From Erythrobacter sp. NAP1 (GTDB lineage: Bacteria; Pseudomonadota; Alphaproteobacteria; Sphingomonadales; Sphingomonadaceae), in contig NZ_CH672390.1 in assembly GCF_000152865.1 (NCBI RefSeq), positions 1,054,001 to 1,118,000 of the forward strand: a stretch of 64,000 nt of DNA, in the 5' to 3' direction. The notes under the pieces are model-generated. The model ran no database searches and was not told the origin of the DNA. It worked only from the letters and a program-made list of their open reading frames with translations. Both the position numbers and the translations under genes were made by a program. Numbering within the stretch: the stretch's first letter is position 1; each line of letters starts with the position of its first letter. This document shows, piece after piece, positions 30,898 to 41,325 of this stretch.

Positions 30898-32703
30898 ATG
30901 CCAACCTACACAGCCCCCACTCGCGACACGCGCTTCGTCGTCAATGAAATGCTCGACCTTGCAAGCTACGGAAACCTTCCGGGCTTCGAAAACGCGACCA
31001 CCGACATGATCGACACCGTGGTCAACGAAGCGGGCAAGTTCTGTTCGGAAGTCCTCGCTCCGATCAACCAGGCTGGGGATGAGCACGGTTGCACCCGTCA
31101 CGAGGATGGCAGCGTCACTACCCCTCCGGGCTTCAAGGAAGCCTACGACGCCTATGTCGAAGCGGGTTGGGGCACACTGGCGAAACCTGAAGAATTCGGC
31201 GGCCAGAACTTGCCTCACGTGCTTGGCTTTGTAGTTGAAGAGTTTACCGCTGCCGCCAACCAGGCTTTCGGGATGTATCCCGGCCTCACTAATGGTGCGA
31301 CTGCCGCGATCGAAGCTGCCGGTTCGCAGGAGCAGAAGGAAACCTACCTTCCCAAGATGATCTCGGGCGAGTGGTCCGGCACGATGAACCTGACCGAGCC
31401 GCATTGCGGCACCGACCTCGGCATGATCCGCACCAAGGCCGAACCGCAGGCCGATGGCAGCTTCAAAATCACCGGCACCAAGATCTTCATTTCCGCTGGT
31501 GAACACGACCTCACCAGCAACATCATTCACCTCGTTCTCGCAAAGACCCCGGGCGCTCCCGACAGCGCGAAGGGCATCTCGCTCTTCATCGTGCCGAAGT
31601 ACATTCTCGACGAGAACGGCGAACCGGGCGAGCGTAATGGTGTCGTCTGCGGCTCCATCGAGAAGAAGATGGGCATCCACGGCAACTCGACCTGCGTGCT
31701 CAACTACGACGAAGCCACCGGCTACATGGTCGGCGAGGAGAACAAAGGCCTTGCCGCGATGTTCGTGATGATGAACGCCGCGCGCCTCGGTGTCGGTATT
31801 CAGGGTCTCGCGCAGGCAGAGGTTTCGTATCAGAACGGCGTCAACTACGCTCTCGACCGTCGTCAGGGCCGCGCTCTCACCGGTCCGGCTGACAAGGATT
31901 CAAAAGCCGACCCGATCTTCGTTCACCCCGACGTTCGCCGGATGCTGATGGACGCCAAGGTATTCAACGAAGGCATGCGTGCACTGTGCCTGTGGGGCGC
32001 GCTTCAGGTTGACTTGACGCATAAGGCCCAGACCGAAGAAGAGCGCCAGCTCGCCGATGACCTCATCGGCTTGATGACCCCGGTCATCAAGGGTTATGGC
32101 ACCGACAAGGGCTACGACATCGCCAACAACATGCAGCAAGTCTATGGCGGCCACGGCTACATTAGCGAGTGGGGCATGGAGCAGTTCGTGCGCGACGCGC
32201 GTATCGCGATGATCTACGAAGGCACCAACGGCGTGCAGGCGATGGACCTTTGCGGTCGCAAGCTTGCCAGCAAGGGTGGCCGCGCAATCCAGGCCTTCTT
32301 CAAGATGCTCGACGACGAGATTTCGGAAGCCAAGGGCAATGAAGCTCTCGCTCCGCTCGCCGAAAAACTCGAAAAGGCATTGGGTGAGCAGAAGCAGGCG
32401 ACCATGTGGTTCATGCAGAATGCAATGGCGAACCCTAACCACCTCGGCGCGGGCGCGCACCACTACATGCACATCATGGGCATCGTGACGCTCGGCTTCT
32501 TCTGGCTCAAGATGGCCAAGGTCGCACAGGCGACTTTGGAAGCCGGGACCGAAGATAAAGCGTTCTATGAGGCAAAAATGACGTCTGCGTCCTATTATGC
32601 AGAGCGCTTTTTGCCCGATGCAGGGGCTCTGCGGCGCAAGCTTGAAGCTGGCAGCGACAATTTGATGGCGCTCCCGGAAGAGGCATTTGCCACCGCAGCT
32701 TGA
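30898..32703 (+). CDS. Acyl-CoA dehydrogenase, large (DmdC/AcdA-like) form
   Basis: FAD enzyme that oxidises acyl-CoA to enoyl-CoA. 601 residues, the longer subgroup with an extra C-terminal helical domain. N-terminal VNEMLDLASY, FAD/substrate motifs MNLTEPHCGTDLGMIRTKAE and KITGTKIFISAGEHDL, and C-terminal active-site region MQQVYGGHGYISEWGMEQFV with the catalytic Glu (YISE), then ARIAMIYEGTNGVQAMDLCG. Substrate may be 3-methylthiopropionyl-CoA or a medium/long acyl-CoA; sequence alone does not decide. Shares orientation and a short gap with the MerR gene. Ends in a strong terminator. Confidence 0.93.
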   Translation: MPTYTAPTRDTRFVVNEMLDLASYGNLPGFENATTDMIDTVVNEAGKFCSEVLAPINQAGDEHGCTRHEDGSVTTPPGFKEAYDAYVEAGWGTLAKPEEFGGQNLPHVLGFVVEEFTAAANQAFGMYPGLTNGATAAIEAAGSQEQKETYLPKMISGEWSGTMNLTEPHCGTDLGMIRTKAEPQADGSFKITGTKIFISAGEHDLTSNIIHLVLAKTPGAPDSAKGISLFIVPKYILDENGEPGERNGVVCGSIEKKMGIHGNSTCVLNYDEATGYMVGEENKGLAAMFVMMNAARLGVGIQGLAQAEVSYQNGVNYALDRRQGRALTGPADKDSKADPIFVHPDVRRMLMDAKVFNEGMRALCLWGALQVDLTHKAQTEEERQLADDLIGLMTPVIKGYGTDKGYDIANNMQQVYGGHGYISEWGMEQFVRDARIAMIYEGTNGVQAMDLCGRKLASKGGRAIQAFFKMLDDEISEAKGNEALAPLAEKLEKALGEQKQATMWFMQNAMANPNHLGAGAHHYMHIMGIVTLGFFWLKMAKVAQATLEAGTEDKAFYEAKMTSASYYAERFLPDAGALRRKLEAGSDNLMALPEEAFATAA

Positions 32704-32724
32704 CGGATTACTGAAGTCGTCACC

Positions 32725-32761
32725 GAGGTCCGGTTCTGGGGGGAACCGGACCTCTTCTTTT
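32725..32761 (+). terminator. Intrinsic terminator of the acyl-CoA dehydrogenase gene
   Basis: Perfect 12-bp stem GAGGTCCGGTTC (32725-32736) with GAACCGGACCTC (32743-32754), 6-nt loop TGGGGG, then TTCTTTT. 22 nt past the stop. Confidence 0.92.
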
Positions 32762-33082
32762 GTCCGCTGAGCAGGCGAGCTTCCACTAGATTTGGCGAGT
32801 CCGTTGCTGACCGCGAGGATAGACGGGCTCTCGTCGGCAGAACGAAATACTCGAAGCTGAGTCGAGGGTTCTAGGATCGATTCAACCTTAGCCAGTGATA
32901 GGCTGAGGGCCATGAATTCAAAAGCTATGAACAGACAAGTAAGTTAATGACAGTTAAAAATGGCTCCATTCGCAAATGAATTTGGCTAATAAGTCTGTAT
33001 TATGACTGCCAAAATTGTTGTCGCCTCCGTCCAATACTGAAAAACTATTTGAAACGACGATTGCGGTCGATGGGAGGAACCT
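32762..33082. other. Non-coding, AT-rich leader before the C25/propeller gene
   Basis: No convincing gene. The second half (about 32930-33060) is markedly AT-rich compared with the flanks, containing runs such as TAATAAGTCTGTATTATGAC, and should contain the promoter of the gene at 33083. I could not assign a -35/-10 pair with good spacing. A strong ribosome-binding site, GGGAGGA (33072-33078), ends it. The AT drop could also reflect recent acquisition. Confidence 0.5.
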
Positions 33083-36082
33083 ATGGCTGATATCGTCAAG
33101 CAGATTATGGACCGCTATGCTGGCTTTTCTTTGAAGTCCGGCGATGATGCTGACATCAATTCCCTTACCTATCTTGATTTCGAGGAGCCTGAAGATCAGC
33201 CGCCTATTGGTGGCCGTCTTGTTCTGGTCTTAGTGGAATCGCGTATCCTTGATGCGATCGATGGAGAGACGCCGGATCAAGATCTGCTCTCGCGGCTCGA
33301 AAGGTTTAAAGGAGATCTTCGAGCGGAGGGAATGCATACCCGCTTCATCCGTGCCGATCTCTACGATGGTGTCGATCATAAAGATGGTCTGACTCTTCTC
33401 GCCCTGCGCCGTTTCCTGATCGACATTCGGGAAGCATTCCCGAGGTTTGAGGGCGTGGTGCTTGTTGGTTCTTTCCCCGAAGCATCGCTTGTCCGCCGGT
33501 GGTCCTGGGCCTCTCCGCACGGAAATGCCAGTCCTCCCTGGACCGGCGGTACGCCCCACCTGACGATCGTGCCGGAATCGGTTTCGCGTCGCTCCGAGAT
33601 CGTTCTTGCGGATCTGACAGGTCAGTGGGAGCGGCTGTATCACAAGGAAGTTGAGATCGAGGCCTGGCTGGCCAATGCCACCAGCGACATGGGAGACGGT
33701 TGGCGCAACGGAGAGACGATCCTGGACTGCACCTTTACCTCGAACGACTACAAGGCCGGCAAGCTGACGTTCAAGGATTGCTTCTACGTTGACGATGCGA
33801 ACTTCACGGTGCTCAGGCGTGACGATAATGCCAATCCGCAGCTTATTGTGAGAGTGCGCACTCCGCTGCCTCATCCCGAAGTTGCGCCCGAGGATCGCAG
33901 CTCGGTCAACGTTACAGCACGACCGGATATCAGCGTGTCGAGGATCGATGCGAGCAACATTGCCTATGATCCTAGTGCGCGGAAGCAAGGCACCAACGGG
34001 GAACGTTTCGTCGACCCTCAGGGCGATCCGAATGTGGTTCCAAGCACAGATCCCAATTTGGTGCCAGCAAACCAGCGCGCCATGTTCACTTCGTTCAATC
34101 CATTGCTCGAGCGCCGTCTGTACAATCAATACTTTGATCGAAATCACCGCTTCCGAATTGGCGGTTGGTCACATCATGAATTGCAGGCTGGTGTCATCTC
34201 CGGGACTTCCGACTTTTCGGCGGCGAACTATCTCGGCGTTCTCAAAGAGGCGGCAACAAACTTCGGTCGCGATGTTACGGTCGATCAGGCAAGTCCCAAG
34301 GACTATGTCGATTTCCTCAAGACACCTCCCGCGTTCAAGTACATCATCGCCCACTCGAACTGGCAAATATCAGAGTTCGATGGGGACTACGAACCTGATG
34401 AGTTGCAATCCGCATGCGGCGGCACTCCCTTTCGTTGGAAATACGAAAGCGGCGCTTTTCGACCTAGCTTCGAAGGCCAGGGTAAGATCGTCGATTGGAC
34501 GATCCACCGCACTTTGTTCCAACATGGAACAAACAAGGATGCTCCGGGCTGCCTGATGATTCACGGCGGCTGCGACGTAAATACCGTAGAAGGCACGCAC
34601 AGCCACACTCACGATAGCAAGTATTACGCGCCGTGGCAGAATGCCGAAGGAATCCTGTTCGGATCGAGCGCGGTTGCGCTTTTGTCGCGCGCAAAAACCT
34701 TCAATGACGCACCGAGAGGTATGGGCGCCGGGCTTGGTACAGGAACACGGGCAAACTTCGGCAACGCCTGGCGGCATTATTACGATTTGCAAGCGGGCGA
34801 TGCGGCGCTGGCACCTGTGGTCGTCCAGAACAAGCGCGCGTATTTCTGGAGCATCACGGGCGATTGGACCTTGCGGCTCAGCAACAAGAACGGTCTCGGT
34901 CTACTTTCTCTCGAAGGAAGCGAGATCAGGGACGAGGTGATCCATCCGACTCAGGCGTGGATCGGTGCCTGGAACTTCGATTCTTCACGTGATCGCCACA
35001 AAGGCACAGGGAACTATGACGGCTCGGGCCAGGATAGCATAGCCGTACAGAGTGACTGGGGCATAGCGATAGTCAAGCACGATGGCACGCGATGGACCGC
35101 TCTCACAGTTGCCGAAAGAGATACTTGGTTCGGCCAGTGGCGCTGGGATGCGACAGTAAACCGGGGGCGCGATTCGATCAGAGCTACCGGTCATCTGACC
35201 GACAGGAGGCGCGACCAACTGCTTGTGACGAGTTCGTGGGGCATGGGCGTCTTGAGCCAGTCTGGTAATAGTATGACGTCGACCCGGACCTATGAATCGG
35301 GCACTCGGATCGGGGGCTGGGTCTATGATGTCGCGAAAACTGTTCATCGAGGCATCGGAGATTTCGACGGTGATGGTCATGACGAGGTGCTCGTCTCAAG
35401 CGGTTGGGGCATCGGCTTGCTTTCGCTCGAACACAATCGCGACATTGCTATGCACAAAACGGGTGACCGATTGGGATCATGGGTGCTCGACAGCTCGCGC
35501 AACCGGGTCGTTAGCATCGCGGATTTCGACGGGGATGGCAGCGACGAGATCATGATCCGGAGCGACTGGGGTATCGGCATTCTGAAACACGCAAATGGCG
35601 GCCTCAAATCCATCGCCATGCATGCTTGGGACAGTGATCTTGGAAATGGTTGCATCCTAAGCAACCGAAGCCAGTTCCGTCACACTGGACGTTTTCTTGG
35701 CGGAAACCAAGATGCAATGATCCTCGCACAAAACGATGCCTGGTTCATCCTGAAACTGTCCAACGATCGCCTGACGGTGGCCGCGAAGCTTTCCGAGGGC
35801 GAGCGTTATGGCGGATGGCGATTCAATCCTGCGCAAAACTACTCTCGCGCCGCGGTACGAATGCGCGGAAACGACAAGCATCAGATCGTGGTGAACAGTC
35901 GTTGGGGTATCGGCGTGCTCGAAGTCGATGAAAGCAGACCGACTGTCTGCCACGCACTGCACCCTTATGATGACGTGCTAGGAAACTGGCATCTGACCCA
36001 GACCGACTACATCGCCGGCCCGTGCAAAACTTCCGCAGCAAGCGATGCCGAGACTCTTATGATATGGAAACGACGCCCATAG
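33083..36082 (+). CDS. C25-like (gingipain/caspase-fold) protein with seven-bladed FG-GAP propeller
   Basis: 999 residues; no signal peptide or membrane helix. Residues ~40-145 look like a C25 lead subdomain: LLSRLERFKGDLRAEGM and EGVVLVGSFPEASLVRRWSW. A likely catalytic pair lies further on: His424 in YIIAHSNWQIS and Cys497 in MIHGGCDVNTVEG, followed by GILFGSSAVALLSRAKTF, as in clan CD peptidases. From about residue 593 to the end are seven ~50-residue repeats, each ending near xSxWGIGxL (SDWGIAIV, SSWGMGVL, SGWGIGLL, SDWGIGIL, SRWGIGVL and two degenerate copies). DFDGDGHDE and DFDGDGSDE are FG-GAP/VCBS calcium loops; the last strand (LGNWHL...MIWK) would close a propeller. Protease activity is inferred. 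Orphan: terminator-bounded upstream, cysK convergent downstream. Confidence 0.65.
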   Translation: MADIVKQIMDRYAGFSLKSGDDADINSLTYLDFEEPEDQPPIGGRLVLVLVESRILDAIDGETPDQDLLSRLERFKGDLRAEGMHTRFIRADLYDGVDHKDGLTLLALRRFLIDIREAFPRFEGVVLVGSFPEASLVRRWSWASPHGNASPPWTGGTPHLTIVPESVSRRSEIVLADLTGQWERLYHKEVEIEAWLANATSDMGDGWRNGETILDCTFTSNDYKAGKLTFKDCFYVDDANFTVLRRDDNANPQLIVRVRTPLPHPEVAPEDRSSVNVTARPDISVSRIDASNIAYDPSARKQGTNGERFVDPQGDPNVVPSTDPNLVPANQRAMFTSFNPLLERRLYNQYFDRNHRFRIGGWSHHELQAGVISGTSDFSAANYLGVLKEAATNFGRDVTVDQASPKDYVDFLKTPPAFKYIIAHSNWQISEFDGDYEPDELQSACGGTPFRWKYESGAFRPSFEGQGKIVDWTIHRTLFQHGTNKDAPGCLMIHGGCDVNTVEGTHSHTHDSKYYAPWQNAEGILFGSSAVALLSRAKTFNDAPRGMGAGLGTGTRANFGNAWRHYYDLQAGDAALAPVVVQNKRAYFWSITGDWTLRLSNKNGLGLLSLEGSEIRDEVIHPTQAWIGAWNFDSSRDRHKGTGNYDGSGQDSIAVQSDWGIAIVKHDGTRWTALTVAERDTWFGQWRWDATVNRGRDSIRATGHLTDRRRDQLLVTSSWGMGVLSQSGNSMTSTRTYESGTRIGGWVYDVAKTVHRGIGDFDGDGHDEVLVSSGWGIGLLSLEHNRDIAMHKTGDRLGSWVLDSSRNRVVSIADFDGDGSDEIMIRSDWGIGILKHANGGLKSIAMHAWDSDLGNGCILSNRSQFRHTGRFLGGNQDAMILAQNDAWFILKLSNDRLTVAAKLSEGERYGGWRFNPAQNYSRAAVRMRGNDKHQIVVNSRWGIGVLEVDESRPTVCHALHPYDDVLGNWHLTQTDYIAGPCKTSAASDAETLMIWKRRP

Positions 36083-36112
36083 GACGGCCTTGCTGGTGCG
36101 AGGCTTCTCGAC

Positions 36113-37029
<917 letters not shown>

Positions 37030-37033
<4 letters not shown>

Positions 37034-38394
37034 GTTGTCTGGCCTCCTGCGGATTTCTGTTCTGTTTGTTCTTCTAGCAGATCGGAATTGTCTGTCAGAT
37101 CATTTGGCGGATCAAAGGTTTTCGTAGTTCTGAGTACGGGGAATATTCGGCTCCAGGCGGCAACGGTTACAATTGCGCCCACTCCGCCTGCGACCACGGC
37201 CGCGACGGGACCGACCAAAAAGGCGAGTGTACCGGAGAAAAAGTCACCGCCTTCATTGGACGCGCTGATAGTGAGGAGCGATACTGAAGAGACGCGTCCG
37301 CGCTTGTCGTCTGGTGTGTGCAATTGGATCAGAGACTGGCGGATATAGACGCTGAACATGTCAGCCGCGCCCACGATAAACAGCATCGCGAGACTGAGCG
37401 GCATGGAGGTCGACAGACCAAAGACGATTGTCGCAACGCCAAAGATGGCGACCGCCCAAAGCATCTTCGGGCCGACATTGCTCTCAATTGGTCGGAAGGA
37501 GAACCACGCTGCCGTAAGTGCAGCGCCGACCGCTGGCGCCATGGCAAGCTGGCTCAGGCCCGTTTCGCCAACTTGCAAGATATCGCGGGCATAAACTGGG
37601 AAAAGCGCAGTCGCTCCGGCGAGGAAGACTGCGAACAGGTCTAGCGTAATGGCGCCCAGAACCATCTTGTTCTTCACCACGTAGCGCATCCCGTCGACGA
37701 TTGCTCCGATGGGTCTCTGGTCTTTTCGAACGGCGGGTTGCGGCACCTTGCCGATCATGGTGAGCGCGATCATCGAGATTACGAACAGACCCGTTGCAAC
37801 GGCATAGGGAAGGGCAGGCTCGATTGCGTAGAGGTACCCGCCGAGCGCCGGCCCGCCGATCATGCCGACCTGCCAGGCGATGGATGACAGGGCGATGGCG
37901 GTCGGCAGGATCGCCTTTGGCACGAGATTGGGGGCGAGCGCCGAAAGAGCAGGACCAGCAAAGCCACGCGCGACACCGAGGACGATGGCAATACCATAGA
38001 GGACTGGAAGGCCGATCTCTCCCGTCCACGTCGTCCAGCCAAGCGCCGCGGCACAGAGCAACTGCAGGAACACCGTTAACCTCGCTAGCGAGCGACGGTC
38101 AAACCGGTCGGCGGCCAAGCCGGAAAAGGGCGTTAGGACAAACAGCGGCAGGAATTGCAGCAGGCCAATCAGCGCGAGTTGCCCCGACGCCTCGGCAATG
38201 CTCATGCCGCCATCGCGTGCGATATTGTACGTCTGCCAACCGATGATCAGCAGCATCGCGTACTGCGCGAGCGTCATCGCAAGGCGGCTGAGCCAATAGC
38301 AACGGAAATTGTGCACCCTGAACGGGTGCGTCTGGCTCGATGTTTCGGCGATAGTCACGAAGCGCCCAATGACAGGCGCACCGCTCGCTGCCAA
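37030..38394 (-). CDS. MFS transporter (EntS/DHA3-like)
   Basis: 454 residues, 10-12 hydrophobic segments. N-terminal [20 protein letters not shown] and the loop [16 protein letters not shown] (MFS motif A-like) match the EntS/enterobactin-exporter-like branch. Cytoplasmic loop after helix 6 around [21 protein letters not shown]-terminal ~35 residues are polar and acidic ([20 protein letters not shown]). The frame opens with TTG at 38394 without a ribosome-binding site; GTG at 38358 is an alternative. Substrate unknown; coupled to cysK. Confidence 0.86.
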
Positions 38395-38432
38395 GCGAGG
38401 GCTGCTAATGTCCCGTGAAGAAGCGGTTTAGA

Positions 38433-38771
38433 TCAGCGGTTGCGGCGCAGGCGCGGGTTAGGCTGCAGCGTGTCGATAATTGCGACAAAATCGTCGAGGC
38501 GGATGATGCGTTCGAACTGGAAGCCGGCGCGCTCGTCGCGGGTCCAAATGACGTAAGCTTCGATCCGACCCACCACCGGAAGGCGAATGATAACCCGGTC
38601 GCCGCGGCTGAGTGAATGCGCGTCGTCGACCATAAAGCCATGCGCAGAGATGTTGCAGACATGAAGATTGAGGTCGCCATTCGAAAAATGCTCGACAATC
38701 ACCGGAAAGTCGACAGGGTGCCGCGCAGCCCTGCGCAGGTCCGTTACACTCAGATTAGCTCCTGCCGTCAC
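38433..38771 (-). CDS. Single-domain PilZ protein
   Basis: 112 residues from GTG at 38771, chosen because GGAGGG lies 8 nt upstream; the frame also opens with TTG at 38795. The PilZ core: RRAARHPVDFPVIVEHF (RxxxR present), CNISAHGFMVDD (variant of DxSxxG, here N-I-S-A-H-G), RVIIRLPVVGRIEAYVIWTR. Likely a c-di-GMP adaptor. Stands alone between MFS and tyrS, same strand. Confidence 0.82.
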   Translation of the reverse strand: MTAGANLSVTDLRRAARHPVDFPVIVEHFSNGDLNLHVCNISAHGFMVDDAHSLSRGDRVIIRLPVVGRIEAYVIWTRDERAGFQFERIIRLDDFVAIIDTLQPNPRLRRNR

Positions 38772-38908
38772 AGTCGGCGCCCTCCATATTCTCAACTGCT
38801 CACCCCGCGTGAGCCATCACCCCTAATGCTGGGTAAAGGCTGACATTTGGTAAAGGCGGTCGGGACCCCGTTTGTCAAAGCGACTAACGGTGACTGACTG
38901 AGGACTGT

Positions 38909-40135
38909 CTAGCGGCTGAGGAGACCGTGCTTCTTCTTGCCAAGGCTGAGCTTGACGCTTGCGCCATCGGCGATCTCAATCAGAGAGCCCGGATCGCTGA
39001 CTGGCTCGCCATCGAGTTTGACCGCGCCCTCCGCGATCTTGCGCTTGGCTTCGCCATTGCTGGCAGTGAAGCCAATCTGCGTCAGGATCGCTCCAATGCG
39101 CATGCCATCGCCTCCGACGCTGAGGGTAGGCAAGTCTTCACCCGCGCCGCCGCCAGCGAAGGTAGCATTGGCGGTTTCCTCGGCAGCCCTGGCTGCAGCT
39201 TCACCGCGAACCATCGCGGTCACGGCATTGGCCAGCACAACCTTGGCATCGTTGATCTCAGCGCCTTCAAGCTTTTCAAGGCGTGCGATCTCATCGAGCG
39301 AAATATCGGTGAACAGCCGCAGGAACTTGCCAACGTCGCGATCGTCAGTGTTCCGCCAATATTGCCAAAAATCGTAGGCGGGCAACGCGTCCTCATTCAG
39401 CCAGATCGCGCCGTCCACCGACTTGCCCATCTTCGCGCCATCAGCGCGCGTAATGAGCGGGGCGGTGACACCGTAGACTTCGCGCTGGTCGATCCGGCGA
39501 TTGAGTTCGATCCCATTGACGATGTTGCCCCACTGATCGCTGCCGCCAAGCTGGAGCTGGCAATCGTAGTCACGCGCCAGCACCAGAAAGTCGTAAGCCT
39601 GCATGATCATGTAGTTGAATTCGAGGAAGCTGAGGGGCTGCTCGCGATCGAGCCGCAGCTTCACCGAATCGAATGTCAGCATCCGGTTGATCGTGAAGTG
39701 CGGCCCCACATCTCGCAGCATTTCAATGTAGCCAAGCTCGCTCAGCCAATCGTCATTGTTGATCAGAAGTGCGCCGGTCTTGCTGTCATCGAAATCGAGG
39801 ATCCGTTCAAAGCTGCCCTTTATCCCCTCGATATTGCTCGCGAGGCGTTCCTCGGTCAGCATCGTCCGGGTTTCATCCTTGCCTGAGGGATCACCGACCT
39901 TCGCAGTCCCGCCGCCCATGATGACAATGGGTCGGTGGCCTGCCTGCTGAAGGCGCTTCAAAAGCATGATCGAGGCGAGATTGCCGATATGCAGTGACGA
40001 TGCCGTCGGGTCGAAGCCGACGTACCCCGTCACAACCTTCTTGGTGACGAGCTGATCCAGCGCGCCGGGATCGGTGATCTGATGAAGGTGGCCGCGCTCT
40101 TCGAGCAGACGCAGAAGGTCGGATTCGTAAGTCAT
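38909..40135 (-). CDS. tyrS: Tyrosyl-tRNA synthetase
   Basis: Class I synthetase charging tRNA-Tyr. 408 residues. HIGH-type motif FDPTASSLHIGN at 41-52, GGSDQWGNI at 197-205 in the active site, KMSKS-type KMGKS at 235-239, and a C-terminal S4 RNA-binding domain (GGDGMRIGAILTQIGFTASN to GKKKHGLLSR). Divergent from the DOMON-like gene. Confidence 0.97.
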   Translation of the reverse strand: MTYESDLLRLLEERGHLHQITDPGALDQLVTKKVVTGYVGFDPTASSLHIGNLASIMLLKRLQQAGHRPIVIMGGGTAKVGDPSGKDETRTMLTEERLASNIEGIKGSFERILDFDDSKTGALLINNDDWLSELGYIEMLRDVGPHFTINRMLTFDSVKLRLDREQPLSFLEFNYMIMQAYDFLVLARDYDCQLQLGGSDQWGNIVNGIELNRRIDQREVYGVTAPLITRADGAKMGKSVDGAIWLNEDALPAYDFWQYWRNTDDRDVGKFLRLFTDISLDEIARLEKLEGAEINDAKVVLANAVTAMVRGEAAARAAEETANATFAGGGAGEDLPTLSVGGDGMRIGAILTQIGFTASNGEAKRKIAEGAVKLDGEPVSDPGSLIEIADGASVKLSLGKKKHGLLSR

Positions 40136-40210
40136 GCGCCGCGCTTAACAGTGGGGAGGGTTGCTTGGAAGTGGCTTGCTCGCATGGGTGCAGTGAGCCA
40201 TGGAAAAGCC

Positions 40211-40741
40211 ATGCGACCACTCATGCTCCACCGCACCTGCGACCTTGGCCCGATCCGGGCTGTGACCGCCGATCTCAAGCCGACCGATGTTGGCTGCGAG
40301 GCCGAATTCCGGCTCGAAGGGAAGGTCGACGCCATCCGTCTTCCTGAACCGGGACCGTCAGTGCGCACCGATGATCTCTGGAAGACGACCTGCTTTGAAA
40401 TCTTCTGGCAACCAATTGGCGGAACATACTACCGCGAGTTCAACCTGTCGCCCTCGAGCCGCTGGGCGGCTTATGACTTCGATGCATTCCGCGAAGGTAT
40501 GCGAGATGCACCCGTCGATGCGATTTCGTTGAGCCATGCAAGGGCAAGCGCAAATGGAGTAGGGGAGCTTGTACTCAAAGCGAGAATTGCGAGCGACCTT
40601 CCCACACCTGCCCAAGTGGCACTTAACGCTATCGTCGAGCACGAGGATGGGACATTGCAATTCTGGGCACTGGCATTCCCACCTGGGAAGGCCGAGTTTC
40701 ATTCAGAAGCCTGTCGCCAACTGATCGTGGACAGAGACTAG
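40211..40741 (+). CDS. DOMON-like domain protein
   Basis: 176 residues from ATG at 40211 (ATG at 40184 also possible). The fold is beta-rich with GCEAEFRLEGKVDAIRLPEP, then RTDDLWKTTCFEIFWQPIGG, EFNLSPSSRWAAYDFDAFRE and LALNAIVEHEDGTLQFWAL-like sequence (here VALNAIVEHEDGTLQFWALA). This matches the cytoplasmic DOMON-like family (cd09627-type), whose ligand is unknown. No signal peptide. Convergent with TspO (4-nt overlap), divergent from tyrS. Confidence 0.82.
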   Translation: MRPLMLHRTCDLGPIRAVTADLKPTDVGCEAEFRLEGKVDAIRLPEPGPSVRTDDLWKTTCFEIFWQPIGGTYYREFNLSPSSRWAAYDFDAFREGMRDAPVDAISLSHARASANGVGELVLKARIASDLPTPAQVALNAIVEHEDGTLQFWALAFPPGKAEFHSEACRQLIVDRD

Positions 40742-41229
40742 GCTTCTTCCGCGCGCCCACCAAAGGGGCCGTTCAGTCGGACAACTTCGTAATTGATCGC
40801 CTGCGCGAAACAGGTCCAGATGATGTAGGGCAGGATCAGCCAGGCAGCGAAACTCGACACCGGTTCCAGAATGAAGGCCAGCGCGATGCATGAGGCGATC
40901 AGCAGCCAGTTCTCGTAGAAGGACCAGTCAGGCCGCTTGAACTTGAAGAAAAGCGGTGACCACAGGAAATGCAGTACTGCGTTGACCGAAAACGCGGCTG
41001 CGACCGCATAATACTGTCCTGCGCTATCCGCTTCGGTGAGCCCGATATAGAGTGCCCATCCAGCCAGCCCCAGGATGATTGTCCACGCAGGACCAAATGC
41101 CCAACCGGGTGGCTGAAACCAGGGCTTGTCAAGATTGTGATACCACTCGCTCAGGTCGGTGAGCAGGCCGCCTGCTATGTTCAGGCCAAGGCCATAGAGG
41201 ATCGCGAAGGTGAGGGCGGTGTAGTCCAT
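40738..41229 (-). CDS. tspO: TspO/MBR family tryptophan-rich sensory protein
   Basis: Five-helix membrane protein binding tetrapyrroles, part of oxygen/light stress signalling in alphaproteobacteria. 163 residues, with LDKPWFQPPGWAFGPAWTII, the family's most diagnostic stretch, and the conserved NAVLHFLWSPLFFKFKRPDW and WLILPYIIWTCFAQAINYEV. Slightly long N-terminus (LTDLSEWYH). Divergent from namZ, with 96 nt between. Confidence 0.93.
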   Translation of the reverse strand: MDYTALTFAILYGLGLNIAGGLLTDLSEWYHNLDKPWFQPPGWAFGPAWTIILGLAGWALYIGLTEADSAGQYYAVAAAFSVNAVLHFLWSPLFFKFKRPDWSFYENWLLIASCIALAFILEPVSSFAAWLILPYIIWTCFAQAINYEVVRLNGPFGGRAEEA

Positions 41230-41325
41230 GATGATACAAGCGTTTCGATAGACGATCCGTTCCGCGCAGGCAAAGCGAGTTACGAGCGCTTGCCTTTGAC
41301 AGAAGCCTGTTCCAACGCTTTCGCC

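Noticed and set aside
31900-32913. 337-residue minus-strand open frame
   Set aside because: Antisense to the acyl-CoA dehydrogenase active-site region and crosses its strong terminator.
40082-40210. N-terminal extension of the DOMON-like frame
   Set aside because: Overlaps the tyrS start region antisense and adds no family similarity; the start was placed at 40211.
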